The translations under genes were made by a program, and so were the position numbers. From NCBI GenBank assembly GCA_017425745.1, contig JAFOXT010000136.1:1-6975 (forward strand): a stretch of 6,975 nt of DNA, in the 5' to 3' direction. Source of the stretch: Clostridia bacterium. Lineage in GTDB: Bacteria; Bacillota; Clostridia; Oscillospirales; Acutalibacteraceae. This document shows, piece after piece, positions 6,515 through 6,975 of this stretch (position 1 is its first letter; the number at the start of each line of letters is the position of its first letter). The notes under the pieces were generated by a model. The model was not told the DNA's origin. It was given only the letters and a program-made list of their open reading frames with translations, and did no database searches.

Positions 6515-6704
6515 CTATAAGATATGTTTCGGTGAACGGAAGGAGTAGGTCTTTAGCCTTTCAGAGAGAAGACGGTTGGTGCAAGTCTTTAAGTGCGAGG
6601 GATTGAAGGTAGTCCGCGAGAATCGGGAAGAACAGCAAAAGCTTATTAGACCCCGACGTATGGCTGCGTTAAGGCTTTTGAGTGCGGAGATTATTCTCTG
6701 AATT

Positions 6705-6733
6705 CAGGTGGTACCACGGAAATTTCCGTCCTG
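6705..6733 (+). promoter_or_regulatory. T-box antiterminator
   Basis: CAGG (6705-6708) pairs with CCTG (6730-6733), and ACGGA (6716-6720) pairs with TCCGT (6725-6729). They flank the 7-base bulge TGGTACC (6709-6715). Bulge bases TGGT would pair with the tRNA 3' end ACCA, implying discriminator base A, as usual for tRNA-Val. Its 3' strand is the 5' arm of the terminator, so the two folds exclude each other. Confidence 0.9.
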
Positions 6734-6759
6734 ATTAATCGGGACGGTTTTTATTTTTT
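6726..6759 (+). terminator. T-box regulated intrinsic terminator
   Basis: The near-perfect palindrome 6726-6747 (CCGTCCTG and its partner, one G-U pair) forms a stem of about 9 bp with a short loop. It is followed by a T-rich tract at 6748-6759 (TTTTTATTTTTT). It forms when charged tRNA-Val predominates, stopping transcription before valS. Confidence 0.92.
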
Positions 6760-6793
6760 GTAAATTAAACTATTTATTATAGGAGTGATAAAA

Positions 6794-6975
6794 ATGGCTA
6801 AAGAACTTGCAAAGCAGTACGATCCGAAGGACGTTGAAGACCGTATTTACAAGTCATGGCTTGACGGAAAGTATTTCCACGCTGAATGCGACAGCGAAAA
6901 GAAACCTTACACAATTGTAATACCCCCACCAAACATCACAGGTCAGCTTCATATGGGTCACGCCCTTGACAATAC
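6794..6975 (+). CDS. valS: Valyl-tRNA synthetase, N-terminal fragment (3' end beyond window)
   Basis: ValRS is the class Ia cytoplasmic synthetase that charges tRNA-Val with valine. Only 60 complete codons are present; the family is usually near 880 residues, so this is cut by the window edge and is not a pseudogene. The start reads MAKELAKQYDPKDVEDRIYK, and the ATP-binding region PPPNITGQLHMGHALD follows at residues 44-59, with the HIGH-type signature HMGH at 53-56. The ATG at 6794 has AGGAG at 6781-6785, 8 bases upstream. The preceding T-box with a valine specifier independently supports valyl rather than isoleucyl or leucyl identity. Expression should rise when tRNA-Val is uncharged. Confidence 0.96.
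   Translation, partial: MAKELAKQYDPKDVEDRIYKSWLDGKYFHAECDSEKKPYTIVIPPPNITGQLHMGHALDN

Larger units (their letters stand above)
6521..6759 (+). promoter_or_regulatory. T-box riboswitch sensing tRNA-Val upstream of valS
   Basis: This leader lets uncharged tRNA-Val switch on valS by preventing early termination. Stem I is recognisable. Its base pairs CGGA (6537-6540) with TCCG (6613-6616). The specifier loop has AGTA on the 5' side (6544-6547) facing GAAG-GTA-G on the 3' side. The next helix pairs 6548-6554 with 6598-6604. The AGAGAG bulge (6563-6568) and the GGTTGGTGCAA apical loop (6574-6584) follow the family pattern. The specifier is read as GTA (6609-6611), a valine codon followed by the usual purine. 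Stem III pairs 6636-6642 with 6674-6680. The conserved T-box GGTGGTACCACGG occupies 6707-6719. The specifier agrees with the valS gene downstream. Confidence 0.95.

Noticed and set aside
6612..6614. GTC as the T-box specifier instead of GTA
   Set aside because: GTC overlaps the TCCG that closes the stem I base and is followed by C, while GTA at 6609-6611 sits in the loop facing AGTA and is followed by a purine. Both encode valine, so identity is unaffected.
1..6975. Mobile element, CRISPR array, toxin-antitoxin or defence system
   Set aside because: No transposase, integrase, regularly spaced repeats, small paired genes or defence-like domains are visible; all genes match ordinary metabolic, translation or surface families.

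Overview
The window looks like a low-GC chromosomal segment from an anaerobic Firmicute of class Clostridia, most plausibly a gut Oscillospiraceae/Ruminococcaceae relative. This inference rests on A+T-rich DNA, strong AAGGAGG/GGGGG-type ribosome binding sites, GTG starts on exported proteins, a T-box riboswitch before a tRNA synthetase gene, a GH29 fucosidase, and a BspA-like leucine-rich-repeat protein with fibronectin III domains. No 16S or other taxonomic marker is present, so the assignment is by gene style only.

Layout, all on the + strand: (1) 1-543, the 3' end of a GH29 alpha-L-fucosidase, closed by a perfect 16-bp hairpin terminator. (2) 617-2088, an extended -10 promoter and a lipoprotein polysaccharide deacetylase with a PdaC-like layout. 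(3) 2165-4976, a promoter driving asnS (asparaginyl-tRNA synthetase) and, 76 bp downstream, a PLP aminotransferase of the PF12897 aspartate-aminotransferase type. The gap between them holds a strong palindrome without a U-tract. A long terminator at 4987-5040 ends the unit. (4) 5068-6457, a promoter and a secreted LRR_5 plus two-FN3 protein, followed by a terminator hairpin. (5) 6486-6975, a promoter whose -35 box lies inside that terminator hairpin, a complete T-box leader with a GUA (valine) specifier, and the first 60 codons of valS.

The genes fall into two functional groups. Cell-surface and glycan functions are the fucosidase, the envelope deacetylase and the LRR/FN3 secreted protein. 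Translation and amino-acid supply are asnS with an aspartate-type aminotransferase, and valS under tRNA-Val control. Almost every gene or gene pair appears to have its own promoter and terminator, so only asnS and the aminotransferase look like an operon.

I did not find a convincing undescribed biological system. The items most worth a second look are the two repeat-like intergenic palindromes, the promoter nested in a terminator, and the asnS-aminotransferase pairing, which resembles the Bacillus aspB-asnS linkage but seems to use a different aminotransferase family. The 5' end of the fucosidase and most of valS lie outside the window.
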